NCBI GenBank assembly: GCA_003222035.1
Contig: QHUS01000096.1
Span: 1 to 43,147 of the forward strand
Reading direction: 5' to 3'
Length of the DNA stretch: 43,147 nucleotides
From: Gemmatimonadota bacterium
GTDB lineage: Bacteria > Gemmatimonadota > Gemmatimonadetes > Gemmatimonadales > GWC2-71-9
In this document: one piece after another, positions 1-8,067 of the stretch
Numbering within the stretch: position 1 is the first letter of the stretch
How the letters are laid out: each line of letters opens with the position of its first letter
The notes under the pieces: generated by a model
Told to the model about the DNA's origin: nothing
The model's input: only the letters and a program-made list of their open reading frames with translations
Databases searched by the model: none
Translations under genes and position numbers: made by a program

Positions 1-1
1 C

Positions 2-1984
2 CTCCCCACCGTCCGCGAGCAGGCGCGCGGGCTCACGGGGCGGACCGCGACCCTCGACGCGCAGGACCTGGACGCGCGCGGCGTTCGCACGCTCGCTGAT
101 GCGCTGGAGCAGCTGCCCGGCGTGACCACGTCGGACGAGCTGGGCGCGACGGCGCAGTTGGACGTGTCGCTCCGTGGGTTTCAGGTCTCACCCGTGATCG
201 GCCTACCCCAGGGAGTCACGGTGTATGTGGACGGGGTCCGGGCCAACGAGCCGGATGCGCACGAGGTGAACTTCGACCTCCTCCCGCTCGAGGATGTGGA
301 TCGCGTGGAGGTCGTGTACGGCCCCTCCGTGCTGCTCGGACGCAACGCGCTTGGCGCCGCCGTGAATCTCGTGACTCGCCGGGGAGGAGTGCCGACCTCG
401 ACCGAGGTCGAGGCGTCGGCCGGGAGCTGGGACCGATACGAGCTGAAGGCGCGCACTGGCGCCCGGCACGGCATCTGGGACTACTATGTGGGCGCGCGCT
501 ACGAGCGGGAGGGCGGCTGGCGCGAGGACACACACTCGCGCATCGGGACGCTGTTCGCGAAGGTCGGCCTGTTGAACCGCACCTGGGATGCCACGCTCAG
601 CTACTCGGGAGCCGACAACGAGATCTTCCAAGCGGGTAGTCTGCCCGAGAGCGTCGCCATGGCGGATCCGCGTCGCAACTTCACCGCGGGAGACTACTTT
701 GCCCCCCGGGCGCACCTGGTCATTCTAAACGCGCAACGTCTGCTGGGTCGAACGCAGCTCGCCGTCAACGCGTTCGGGCGCTCCCTGACGAGCGAACAGT
801 TCAACGCGAACTTCGTGGGAGAGGACTCACGCCAGCGGAACAGCACGCGCATCGGCGGGGGCGCAGTCCAGTTCTCCGGGAGGATCCGACTCGGGTCGCG
901 CGAGCTGCGATGGCTCGCCGGAGCCGACGGCGACTACGACCACGTGGCCGTGGACATCTTCGCGGTGCCTCCCCCCCCCCCCCCCCCCCCCCCCCCGGGC
1001 GCATTCGCCGGGGCGAACCTGGAGCTGGTCCCGCGGCTCACCGCGAGCCTCGCGGCACGATACGATTGGATTCGCATCCCGTTCGAGGACCTGATCGACT
1101 CGACGCAGAACGGGCTCAACATCTTCCGCCGGCTGTCCCCGCGCGCGGGGCTGACCTGGAGCGCGGGGCGGGGTCAGGAGCTGTTCACGTCGGTGAGCGG
1201 CGGGTTCCGCGCTCCAGCCGTCGTCGAGCTCGCGTGCGCCGACCCCAGCGCCGCGTGTCCCCTGCCGTTCGCCCTCGGACCCGACCCGGCGTTACGGCCC
1301 GTCCTCGCGACCACCTACGAGCTGGGATGGCGTCTGCGCGGCACGCGACGTCGGATCGACGCGAGCGCGGACGTGTACCGTACGGACGTGCGCGACGACA
1401 TTTTCTTCATCGCATCCACGGTCACTGGGGGCTACTTCCAGAACATCGGTGCTACGCGGCGCAGCGGGGTGGAGCTGGCCATTCAGTGGCTGAGCCCGTC
1501 CCGTGTACGGGCGTACGCCAACTATGGATACACCCGCGCCACGTTCCAGACGACCGCCACGCTCGCCACCCCGCGTGACGCGGCGGGACAGACCGTGACC
1601 CCCGGCGACGAGCTTCCCATGGTGCCGAACCACCGCGTCAACGCCGGGCTCGCGGTGCCCCTCCTGAACGGAGCGACGGGCTCGCCCTCCCGAGCGTCGT
1701 TGATCGCCGCGTTGGACGCGCGCTATGTCGGGCAGCAGTGGCTGCGGGGCGACGAGGCGAACGATACCCGCCGGCTCGCGGACTATCTCCTCGCCGATCT
1801 GTCGCTCACAGCCACCTGGCACGATTTCGAGCTGCGCGCCGCGGTGCGCAACCTGTTCGACCGGAGCGTCTTCACGTTCGGGACGTTCGCCGAGAATCCC
1901 ACGGTCCCGGGGAATCCGGTGGAGCGGTGGCTCACGCCCGGATTGCCGCGCCACATACAGCTAAGCCTGAGTACGGACTTCTAA
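2..1984 (+). CDS. TonB-dependent outer-membrane receptor, 5' end missing
   Basis: The frame is open from base 2, so the gene begins before the window; 660 residues are visible. The first ~130 residues are the plug domain (LADALEQLPGV near residue 31, then VTVYVDGVRANEP and RVEVVYGPSVLLGRNALGAA). The rest is a beta-barrel with repeated aromatic/alternating strands and a C-terminal Phe, the usual outer-membrane insertion signal. Such receptors import siderophores, cobalamin or other large ligands using TonB energy; the substrate cannot be read here. Signal peptide, TonB box and any CarboxypepD-like domain would lie upstream. A run of 26 C (971-996) encodes ten prolines in a barrel loop, which is very unusual. 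A GTG at 122 would cut into the plug and is not the true start. The family is certain; the ligand is unknown. Confidence 0.93.
   Translation, partial: LPTVREQARGLTGRTATLDAQDLDARGVRTLADALEQLPGVTTSDELGATAQLDVSLRGFQVSPVIGLPQGVTVYVDGVRANEPDAHEVNFDLLPLEDVDRVEVVYGPSVLLGRNALGAAVNLVTRRGGVPTSTEVEASAGSWDRYELKARTGARHGIWDYYVGARYEREGGWREDTHSRIGTLFAKVGLLNRTWDATLSYSGADNEIFQAGSLPESVAMADPRRNFTAGDYFAPRAHLVILNAQRLLGRTQLAVNAFGRSLTSEQFNANFVGEDSRQRNSTRIGGGAVQFSGRIRLGSRELRWLAGADGDYDHVAVDIFAVPPPPPPPPPPGAFAGANLELVPRLTASLAARYDWIRIPFEDLIDSTQNGLNIFRRLSPRAGLTWSAGRGQELFTSVSGGFRAPAVVELACADPSAACPLPFALGPDPALRPVLATTYELGWRLRGTRRRIDASADVYRTDVRDDIFFIASTVTGGYFQNIGATRRSGVELAIQWLSPSRVRAYANYGYTRATFQTTATLATPRDAAGQTVTPGDELPMVPNHRVNAGLAVPLLNGATGSPSRASLIAALDARYVGQQWLRGDEANDTRRLADYLLADLSLTATWHDFELRAAVRNLFDRSVFTFGTFAENPTVPGNPVERWLTPGLPRHIQLSLSTDF
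971..996 (+). repeat. C26 homopolymer inside the receptor gene
   Basis: Twenty-six consecutive C, preceded by T (970) and followed by G (997), encode most of a Pro10 stretch. The reading frame is intact on both sides. Slippage by one or two bases would truncate the receptor. See findings for phase variation versus assembly artefact. Confidence 0.9.
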
Positions 1985-2025
1985 GCGTTGCCAGGACCGG
2001 CCGTGCGGGTTTCCTTTCCTTGCCC

Positions 2026-2778
2026 ATGAAGATCGCGGTTTGCATCAAGCGCGTTCCCGACTCCGAAACCCGCGTCAAGATCGCCGCCGACGGCAAGTCA
2101 CTCGACGAGGCGGGTGTCAAGTTCATTCTCAACCCGTACGACGAGTTCGCGGTCGAGGAAGCCTTGCAGCGCAAGGAGCAGGCTGGCTCAGGCGAGGTCG
2201 TCGTGATCGCGCTCGGCCCCGCCGCGGCGCAGGAGACCATCCGCACGGCTCTCGCCATGGGCGCCGACCGCGGCACATTGCTCCAGGCGGACCGGATCCC
2301 GGCCGATGGACTGGCGGCCGCCACCGCCCTGGCGGCGGAGCTCAAAGGCGGCGGCTACGACCTGATCCTGTTCGGCAAGATGGCCATCGACGACTACAAC
2401 CATCAGGTCGGTCCCATGGTCGCCGAGCTGCTCGATCTGCCGTGCGTCACCACGGTGGCCCACCTCGAGATCGAGGGCGGGAAGGGTGTTGCTGAACGAG
2501 AGATCGAGGGCGGCCTGGAGGTGGTGGAGTTTCCGCTCCCGGCGGTGCTCACCACGGACAAAGGTCTGAACGAGCCGCGGTATCCCGCTCTCAAGGGAAT
2601 CATGGCGGCGAAGAAGAAACCCCTCGACGTGAAGCCGGCCGCGCTCGGCGCGGGTCGGATGGAAGTCGTCGCCATGACGCCGCCACCGGACCGGAAGGAA
2701 GGAAAGATCGTCGGCGAAGGGGGGGCCGCCGTGGCGGAGCTGGTGCGCCTACTGCGCGAGGAAGCGAAGGTTCTGTGA
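2026..2778 (+). CDS. etfB: Electron transfer flavoprotein beta subunit
   Basis: A 250-residue protein starting MKIAVCIKRVPDSE, the family N-terminus. It also has the conserved ILNPYDEFAVEEALQ, a GKMAIDDYNHQVGP segment (adenine-nucleotide/AMP region) and an LTTDKGLNEPRYP segment. EtfB pairs with EtfA to make the soluble heterodimer that takes electrons from acyl-CoA and other flavin dehydrogenases and delivers them to ETF:quinone oxidoreductase. The ATG at 2026 was chosen because the upstream open frame carries no family homology. No clear Shine-Dalgarno precedes it. The stop codon overlaps the GTG start of etfA (GTGA), so the two are translationally coupled. Confidence 0.96.
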   Translation: MKIAVCIKRVPDSETRVKIAADGKSLDEAGVKFILNPYDEFAVEEALQRKEQAGSGEVVVIALGPAAAQETIRTALAMGADRGTLLQADRIPADGLAAATALAAELKGGGYDLILFGKMAIDDYNHQVGPMVAELLDLPCVTTVAHLEIEGGKGVAEREIEGGLEVVEFPLPAVLTTDKGLNEPRYPALKGIMAAKKKPLDVKPAALGAGRMEVVAMTPPPDRKEGKIVGEGGAAVAELVRLLREEAKVL

Positions 2779-3755
2779 GTTCGCCATCTGTGCTTGCCGT
2801 GCTCGAACAGCGCGACGGCGCGCTTCGCAAGGTGTCCCACGAGGTCGTTACCGGTGCCCGGCGGCTCGCCGACGCGCTCGGCGGGTCCGTCGATGCCTTG
2901 CTGCTCGCCGCCGGCGGTGTGAAGGGCGCGGACCAGCTGGGCCGGTTCGGTGCGGACAAGGTGATCACGCTGACGAACGCCGCGTTCGGCATGTACGCGC
3001 CGGAGGGATATGCGCGCGTGATCGCCGAGCGCGCTGCGACCGGCGGGTACCGGGCTGTCGTCTTCGCGGCGAGTGCAACCGGGAAAGACCTGGCGCCGCG
3101 GGTCGCCGCGCGGCTCGGTTGTGCGCTCGCCCAGGACGTCACCGACGTGGGCGTCGAGGCCGGCGCCGTCGTGGTGACGCGCCCCGTGTACGCGGGGAAA
3201 GCCCTGCTCACGCTCAAACTCGCCGGGACGCCTGCGCTCGTCTCGCTGCGGCCCAACGTGTTCACGCCCGTCGAGCGGCCCCGGGCAGGCGTGGTGGAGT
3301 CCGCCGCCGTCGACGGATCGGCGGGTCGAGTCGTGGTGCAGCGCATCAGGGCGGCGGACGCGGGCGCGCTCGACGTGGCGGAGGCACCGATCGTCGTATC
3401 AGGCGGTCGTGGGTTGAAGGAGCCCGCGAACTTCAAGGTGCTCGAAGAGCTGGCGGCGGCGTTCGCCGGGCGCGCGGCGGTCGGTGCGTCGCGTGCCGTC
3501 GTCGACGCCGGGTGGCGGCCCCACGCCGATCAGGTCGGACAAACAGGCAAGACGGTGAGCCCCACGCTCTACGTGGCGGTCGGCATTTCAGGCGCCATCC
3601 AGCATCTCGCAGGGATGCGGACGTCCAAGGTGATCGTGGCGATCAACAAGGACAAGGATGCCCCGATCTTCAAGGTGGCGGACTACGGGATCGTGGGTGA
3701 TCTGTTCGAGGTGGTTCCCAAGCTTACCGAAGAAATCAAGAAGCTGCATGGCTAG
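2775..3755 (+). CDS. etfA: Electron transfer flavoprotein alpha subunit
   Basis: A 326-residue protein with a GTG start overlapping the etfB stop by 4 nt. The C-terminal FAD domain is clear: [12 protein letters not shown], then [14 protein letters not shown] and [14 protein letters not shown], all typical EtfA signatures. With EtfB it forms the electron carrier between flavin dehydrogenases and the membrane quinone pool. The gene ends 8 nt inside the next gene, ETF:quinone oxidoreductase, so the whole electron-transfer module is one transcript. Length and motifs are normal; nothing is missing. Confidence 0.96.
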   Translation: MSSPSVLAVLEQRDGALRKVSHEVVTGARRLADALGGSVDALLLAAGGVKGADQLGRFGADKVITLTNAAFGMYAPEGYARVIAERAATGGYRAVVFAASATGKDLAPRVAARLGCALAQDVTDVGVEAGAVVVTRPVYAGKALLTLKLAGTPALVSLRPNVFTPVERPRAGVVESAAVDGSAGRVVVQRIRAADAGALDVAEAPIVVSGGRGLKEPANFKVLEELAAAFAGRAAVGASRAVVDAGWRPHADQVGQTGKTVSPTLYVAVGISGAIQHLAGMRTSKVIVAINKDKDAPIFKVADYGIVGDLFEVVPKLTEEIKKLHG

Positions 3756-5421
3756 GGGAGAAGGGAGAGGGGAGAGGTTCGTTCCGGCGAACTACCAGCC
3801 CCTGCTGCCCACTGACCGGCTCGTTCTAAAGGAGGGCTCCGAAGGCGCGGGCGACCGCATGGAGCTGGACGTGCTCATCGTCGGGGCGGGGCCTGCCGGC
3901 CTCGCGTGCGCGATCGAGTTGGCCCAGCTCGCCCAGCGAGACGGCACCGAGGTCGATATCGGCGTGCTCGAGAAGGCTGAGGCGCTGGGCGAGCATTCGC
4001 TCTCGGGCGCGGTCGTGAATCCCCGCGCTTTTCGCGAGCTGTTCCCCGACCTGAAGGACGCCGACTTCCCGTTCCGGGGGCCAGTGAAGCGGGAGCGGGT
4101 GTGCCTCCTCACCGGGCGCCGGGCATTCACGCTGCCCACGCCGCCGACGATGCACAACGCGGGCAACTACATCGCGTCACTGAGCGAGATCGTGCGGTGG
4201 CTCGGGGAGCGCGCCGCGGCGCTGGGCGTGAACGTGTTCACCGGGTTCCCAGCGGCGAGCCTGCTCATGGACGAGCAACGCGTGGCAGGGGTTCGCACGG
4301 CGGCGAGCGGTCTCGACCGCGATGGCCGGCCGCTCGCCAACTACATGGCGCCGAACGACCTCGTCGCGAAGGTCACGGTATTGGCTGAGGGCACGCGGGG
4401 GGCGCTCGCGCAGGCGTGGCTCGATCGCCAGGGCGTGAGCTCCGAGAATCCCCAGATCTTCGCGCTCGGCGTGAAGGAGATCTGGGAGACCAAGCGGCCG
4501 CTCGACATGATCGTCCACACCCTCGGCTGGCCGCTTCCGGCCGACGCGTTCGGCGGCAGCTTCATGTATCCGCTCGAGCCCAACCTCGTCGCACTCGGCC
4601 TCGTGGTCGGGCTCGACTACGGAGAAGCCGGTCTCGATGTGCACGAGCTGTTTCAGCGGATGAAGCTGCACCCGTTGTTCCGCGGCTACCTCGAGGGCGG
4701 CGAGATGGTCGAATGGGGGGCCAAGACCATCCCCGAGGGCGGCTATTACTCGGTCCCCGCCCGCCGCTCGGGCGACGGTGTCGTGATCCTGGGGGACTCG
4801 GCCGGTCTGGTCGATGTGCCGTCGCTGAAAGGCATCCACTACGCGATGCAGTCGGGGATGTTTGCCGCCCGCGCCATTCTCACAAGCCTCAAGAGCGACG
4901 ACATGTCGGCAGCGCGGCTGGCCGAGTACGACCGTCTGGTGAACAGCTCCTTCATCATGAAGGACCTGTATCGCACGCGAAACATGCGCCTCGCGTTCAA
5001 GGACGGGTTCTACGTCGGCGGACTGAAGGCCGCGGTGATGACGGCGACCGGCGGTCGGATTCCCGGGTGGAAGATCGCGATGGCCAGAGATGCCGACGTT
5101 CCGCGCCGGCTTACCCCGCGCTTGCGCCCGGGGTCAGTAACACCGGACGGGAGACTGACGTTCTCAAAGGTCGACGGGGTCTTCAAGTCCGGCAACGCGA
5201 CACGCGACACGATCCCGGTCCACTTGGTAGTGGGGAAAGACGTGCCGCTGACGGCGGCGGAGTTCTACGCGCGGATGTGTCCAGCGGGGGTGTACGAGGT
5301 CACGCAGGGAACCCTGCGGGTGAATGCGCCGAACTGCGTGGACTGCAAGGCGACCGACGTGCTCGGGCCACGGTGGCTGCCGCGGGAGGGCGGGAGCGGT
5401 CCGAAGTACAAGCGGATGTAG
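3748..5421 (+). CDS. ETF:quinone oxidoreductase (ETF dehydrogenase) with altered Fe-S site
   Basis: This 557-residue protein oxidises reduced ETF and reduces membrane quinone. It has an FAD dinucleotide motif (LIVGAGPAGLACAIE, about residue 36), a second FAD motif with GDSAGLVDVPSLKGIHYAM, and the C-terminal ferredoxin-like domain (MCPAGVYEV, about 510). The ATG at 3748 overlaps the etfA stop by 8 nt. The residues YQPLLPTDRLVLKEG before the FAD motif look homologous to other ETF:QO N-termini, so a downstream start is less likely. Odd point: the [4Fe-4S] ligands should be four Cys, but only Cys511, Cys530 and Cys533 are present; the fourth position is Thr536 and the following loop is short. 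The first codons are made of GGGGAGA/AGGGAGA heptamers. Confidence 0.94.
   Translation: MARGEGRGERFVPANYQPLLPTDRLVLKEGSEGAGDRMELDVLIVGAGPAGLACAIELAQLAQRDGTEVDIGVLEKAEALGEHSLSGAVVNPRAFRELFPDLKDADFPFRGPVKRERVCLLTGRRAFTLPTPPTMHNAGNYIASLSEIVRWLGERAAALGVNVFTGFPAASLLMDEQRVAGVRTAASGLDRDGRPLANYMAPNDLVAKVTVLAEGTRGALAQAWLDRQGVSSENPQIFALGVKEIWETKRPLDMIVHTLGWPLPADAFGGSFMYPLEPNLVALGLVVGLDYGEAGLDVHELFQRMKLHPLFRGYLEGGEMVEWGAKTIPEGGYYSVPARRSGDGVVILGDSAGLVDVPSLKGIHYAMQSGMFAARAILTSLKSDDMSAARLAEYDRLVNSSFIMKDLYRTRNMRLAFKDGFYVGGLKAAVMTATGGRIPGWKIAMARDADVPRRLTPRLRPGSVTPDGRLTFSKVDGVFKSGNATRDTIPVHLVVGKDVPLTAAEFYARMCPAGVYEVTQGTLRVNAPNCVDCKATDVLGPRWLPREGGSGPKYKRM
3755..3775 (+). repeat. Heptamer array (GGGGAGA, AGGGAGA, GGGGAGA)
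   Basis: Three consecutive 7-nt units lie directly over the first codons of the ETF:QO gene and the end of etfA. The purine tract could also act as a Shine-Dalgarno reservoir. The same 7-nt period is seen in unrelated arrays at 37191, 41125 and 42038. Confidence 0.6.
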
Positions 5422-5467
5422 CGGCGGTGCAGTAAGTGGGGACCCCGCGGCCACAGATTCGAGCAGC

Positions 5468-5479
5468 GGTCACGTGACC
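5468..5479. promoter_or_regulatory. 12-bp perfect palindrome GGTCACGTGACC
   Basis: A perfect dyad lies about 70 bp upstream of the sigma-54-like element at 5549 in an otherwise gene-free stretch. Its position suits a dimeric regulator. This is a candidate only. Confidence 0.35.
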
Positions 5480-5548
5480 CAATCTTTCGGTCAGATGGCA
5501 TATCCAGTCGTAACAAGCCGTTAGCGCTCGACACGGGTGGCTCACAAG

Positions 5549-5564
5549 TGGCACCCGATATGCA
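5549..5564 (+). promoter_or_regulatory. Sigma-54-like -24/-12 promoter
   Basis: TGGCACCCGATATGCA matches the RpoN consensus TGGCACGN4TTGCW except at two less-conserved positions. The invariant GG (-24) and GC (-12) are correctly spaced. The predicted start of transcription is near 5575, just ahead of the ATG at 5578 and upstream of the degenerate GGDEF gene. Supported by sequence match only. Confidence 0.45.
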
Positions 5565-5577
5565 CGCCGTGCCGGTC

Positions 5578-5811
5578 ATGGAGTACGACCGGACGGGAGG
5601 CCGACCGAGCCCCGGAGAGGGACTGCGACGCCGTAGCGAGGACCGTCGCCGGGACCTCGGCCGCCGCATCATCCGCGAGCGGCGGCGTACGGTGGTCGCG
5701 GTGGCGGCCGACCGCCGCACCCAGCCCGATCGACGCGGCGAGAAGCCACGACGCTCGGGGACGGAACGTCGTGCGCCGATCAGCACGACCGCATCCTACT
5801 TGGAGATGTAA
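5578..5811 (+). CDS. Small Arg-rich hypothetical protein
   Basis: A 77-residue ORF lies between ETF:QO and the degenerate GGDEF gene. It is dominated by Arg-Arg pairs in repeats such as SEDRRRDLGRR, ADRRTQPDRRG and GTERRAP, with no hydrophobic segment. I recognise no family. Arg/Asp-rich repeat proteins of this look recur near signalling genes in related bacteria, but that is an impression. The ATG at 5578 sits at the predicted start of the sigma-54-like transcript; an in-frame ATG at 5548 is possible. It may be spurious, in which case 5422-5867 is a 446-nt intergenic region holding only the palindrome and promoter noted. Confidence 0.35.
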   Translation: MEYDRTGGRPSPGEGLRRRSEDRRRDLGRRIIRERRRTVVAVAADRRTQPDRRGEKPRRSGTERRAPISTTASYLEM

Positions 5812-5867
5812 CCTCTCAACGACAAACGCCCGGGCGTTGCAGCCGGCGATCCCAGGCGGCAGATCCG

Positions 5868-6560
5868 ATGTCATGGTACGTGGGTGTCATTGTCGTGCTG
5901 GCGCTCGCGCTGGCCTCCGACCTCTATCTCCGGGTTCGTGCATTTCGAAGAGAGGGCGTGCTCCGGCGCGTGGTCGGGCTCGCGTGGAACGAAAACCGGC
6001 GGGACTTCTATGCGCTCGCCGCCAGGGAGTTCGAGCGGGGGCGGCGCTACGCCCATCCGTTCACGCTGGGTTACTTCGATCTCGACGACTACCAGGAAGT
6101 GCACGGCAGGTTCGACCACGGCCTGGCGGAGGCGATGGTCCGGCTGGTGATCGAATCGGCGCGCTGCTCGATCCGCTCGAGCGACGTGCTCGCGCGCCTG
6201 GGCGGCGACGCGTTCGGCCTGCTGCTTCCGGAGGCCGGCTCGGAAGCGGCCGGCGCGGTGATCCACAAGCTGCAGGACGCGACGCGTGAGGCGTCTCGCG
6301 AGACCGCCCTGCCGCTCAGTATCAGCGGCGGCGTGGTGACGTGCCTGCCGCCGGCGGAGAGCCTCGACGCCGCGGTGAGCGCCGCCGATCGCCTGCTCAG
6401 CGGGGCCAAGGGAGCGGGTCCGGACACCATCTGGACCGAAGTGATCGTCCCACAGCCGATCGAGGGGTTCGAGCCCATGCGGTTGCGACGCGCGCTCCGC
6501 CAACCGCCGGCCTTCGAGCTACCGATGCCACCGCCCTTCTCCCGTAGACACAGGGACTGA
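5868..6560 (+). CDS. Degenerate GGDEF protein, likely c-di-GMP binder
   Basis: This 230-residue protein has one N-terminal membrane helix (VGVIVVLALALASDLYL) and then a GGDEF fold. The active-site motif is GGDAF (residues 112-116) instead of GGDEF. The substrate-binding stretch reads FDLDDYQEVHGRFDHGLAE, where the usual N-D and G-H...G-D residues are changed. So diguanylate cyclase activity is unlikely. The inhibitory site RxxD is intact: R-S-S-D at 103-106, exactly five residues before the motif. A dead cyclase with a kept I-site is a known architecture for a c-di-GMP receptor. The ~50-residue Pro-rich tail is unassigned. The start ATG begins at MSWYVG. It converges on marC. Confidence 0.85.
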   Translation: MSWYVGVIVVLALALASDLYLRVRAFRREGVLRRVVGLAWNENRRDFYALAAREFERGRRYAHPFTLGYFDLDDYQEVHGRFDHGLAEAMVRLVIESARCSIRSSDVLARLGGDAFGLLLPEAGSEAAGAVIHKLQDATREASRETALPLSISGGVVTCLPPAESLDAAVSAADRLLSGAKGAGPDTIWTEVIVPQPIEGFEPMRLRRALRQPPAFELPMPPPFSRRHRD

Positions 6561-6594
6561 CTAGCGGCGGGGTCGAACCGCGCCACCTTCGCCT

Positions 6595-7242
6595 TCATGG
6601 TTGTCCCCTCCCTCCCGACATCCGAATCCCGTCAATAATGAATTGTACCGCGATCGCGCACAGCACGAGGCCCATGAGCCTGGTCAGGATGCGCATGCCG
6701 GTCTGACCGAGCGTCCGCTCCACCGCGGGGGCCGCAGCGAGTGTGAGGTAGGTGGCTGCTCCCGTGAGCGCGATCGCCGCGTATACGCCGAGCGTCGTGA
6801 CGATGCTCTTCGATGCTCCCGCGAGCACCATGACCGTCGAGATGGCGCCGGGACCGGCAAGCATGGGGATGCCGAGCGGCATGATGCCCACGTCGTCTTT
6901 CTCCATTCCCTCGGCCTTCTCGACCGCGGTCTCGCGCTGCTGGCTGCTGCGTGCCTGCACCATGTCGAGCGCGTTGAGTCCGATCAACACACCGCCGGCG
7001 ATCTTGAATGCCGCGATGGTGATGCCGAAGAGGCGAAAAATGAGGCTGCCGCCGAGCGCGAACACGGTCAGCGTGATGGCGCACGTCCAGGCGCCGCGCC
7101 GGGCCATCAGCCGGCGTGTCTGGGGGGAATCGCGGGCGGTCATTGCCAGGAAGGTCGGGACGACGGTAGGCGGGTCGACGATGAACAGGATCGACGTGAA
7201 GATGAGGAACAGGTCCTTCAGTGTATGCAGGGCAGCGCTCAC
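6595..7242 (-). CDS. marC: MarC/UPF0056-family membrane protein
   Basis: A 215-residue integral membrane protein with about six helices. The conserved family features are FIVDPPTVVPTFLAMT near the N-terminus, GGVLIGLNALDMVQAR in the middle, and MPLGIPMLAGPGAISTVMVL, the family's proline/glycine signature. The molecular function of the MarC family is not established; an early link to multiple antibiotic resistance was not upheld. It starts at a GTG that overlaps the TGA of the upstream GGDEF gene (4 nt). It is therefore the last gene of the long minus-strand operon, and may be a passenger there. Confidence 0.9.
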   Translation of the reverse strand: MSAALHTLKDLFLIFTSILFIVDPPTVVPTFLAMTARDSPQTRRLMARRGAWTCAITLTVFALGGSLIFRLFGITIAAFKIAGGVLIGLNALDMVQARSSQQRETAVEKAEGMEKDDVGIMPLGIPMLAGPGAISTVMVLAGASKSIVTTLGVYAAIALTGAATYLTLAAAPAVERTLGQTGMRILTRLMGLVLCAIAVQFIIDGIRMSGGRGQP

Positions 7243-8066
7243 ATCGCGACCTGGACGACACGATCCTTGCCCGCGTGCTTCGCGGCGTACATCGCTTCAT
7301 CGGCCTTTCGGAGCAGATCGTCCGTGCCCGCCTCGGTGCCCGAGACGGCCACCAGGCCGATGCTCGCGGTCACCGAGGGCGTGCCGCGGAACACGGTGCG
7401 GATGCCGGCGGCGAGCCGGGTCGCGGCGGCGTGCGCCACCGTCCCGTCGGTTTCGGGCAGCAAGACGCCGAACTCGTCCCCGCCCAGCCGGCCGACGATG
7501 TCGGCCTGGCGAACCGCGCCGCCGATCGAGTCCGCCACGAGGCGCAGCACGGCATCGCCCGTGGCATGCCCGTGCGCGTCGTTCACCGCCTTGAAATTGT
7601 CGAGGTCGAGATAAATGAGGGCCAGGGGCCGGCCGTAGCGCCGGTTGCGGCTCAGCTCGTGCGCCAGCTCGCGCGCGAACGAACGCGCGTTGAGCACGTT
7701 CGTGAGGGGGTCGTGGGTCGCGAGCTGCTCCAGCCGTTCGTGCGTCTGCCGCAACTGCGACAGGCCGGTGATCGCCACGCCGACCACCGCGAGATACGCG
7801 AGCTCGTTAATTACGCGATAGTCGAGCGTCGTCGCGGGGGGCATCTGATCGATCCCCACGCTGAAGCGCAGCAGCGACGTCGCGATCGCGAACGCGATGC
7901 CCCAGTGCAATCCATCGTGCCACGCGGCAAGCAGCACCGGTATCACGTACAGGATCCCGAGGCGCAGGTCACCCGGCGTGCGCGTATTCAGGACGTACAC
8001 GCCCCCCGCCAGCAGAGCCAAGCCGGCCAACCGCAGCGCGCGGCCCACGCCTGGGCGTAGGGCCAC
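7239..8066 (-). CDS. Membrane-anchored diguanylate cyclase (GGDEF)
   Basis: The 275-residue protein has a hydrophobic N-terminal half with about four helices, then a complete GGDEF domain. The cyclase part shows DPLTNVLNARSF, LIYLDLDNFKAVNDAHGH and LGGDEFGVLLPE, with an RxxD inhibitory site (R-Q-A-D) five residues ahead. It should make c-di-GMP from two GTP and be product-inhibited. The GTG at 8066 lies 1 nt after the moeA stop and was preferred over upstream starts, which would run through moeA. Its place behind the W/Mo cofactor genes has no obvious functional meaning. Downstream marC overlaps it by 4 nt. Confidence 0.88.
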   Translation of the reverse strand: MALRPGVGRALRLAGLALLAGGVYVLNTRTPGDLRLGILYVIPVLLAAWHDGLHWGIAFAIATSLLRFSVGIDQMPPATTLDYRVINELAYLAVVGVAITGLSQLRQTHERLEQLATHDPLTNVLNARSFARELAHELSRNRRYGRPLALIYLDLDNFKAVNDAHGHATGDAVLRLVADSIGGAVRQADIVGRLGGDEFGVLLPETDGTVAHAAATRLAAGIRTVFRGTPSVTASIGLVAVSGTEAGTDDLLRKADEAMYAAKHAGKDRVVQVAM

Positions 8067-8067
8067 C

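Noticed and set aside
1738-2025. Extension of etfB upstream of ATG 2026
   Set aside because: Reads through the receptor gene in another frame; EtfB begins normally at MKIAVCIKR.
2005-2025. Terminator between the receptor and etfB
   Set aside because: GC-rich then pyrimidine-rich, but no convincing stem followed by a T-run.
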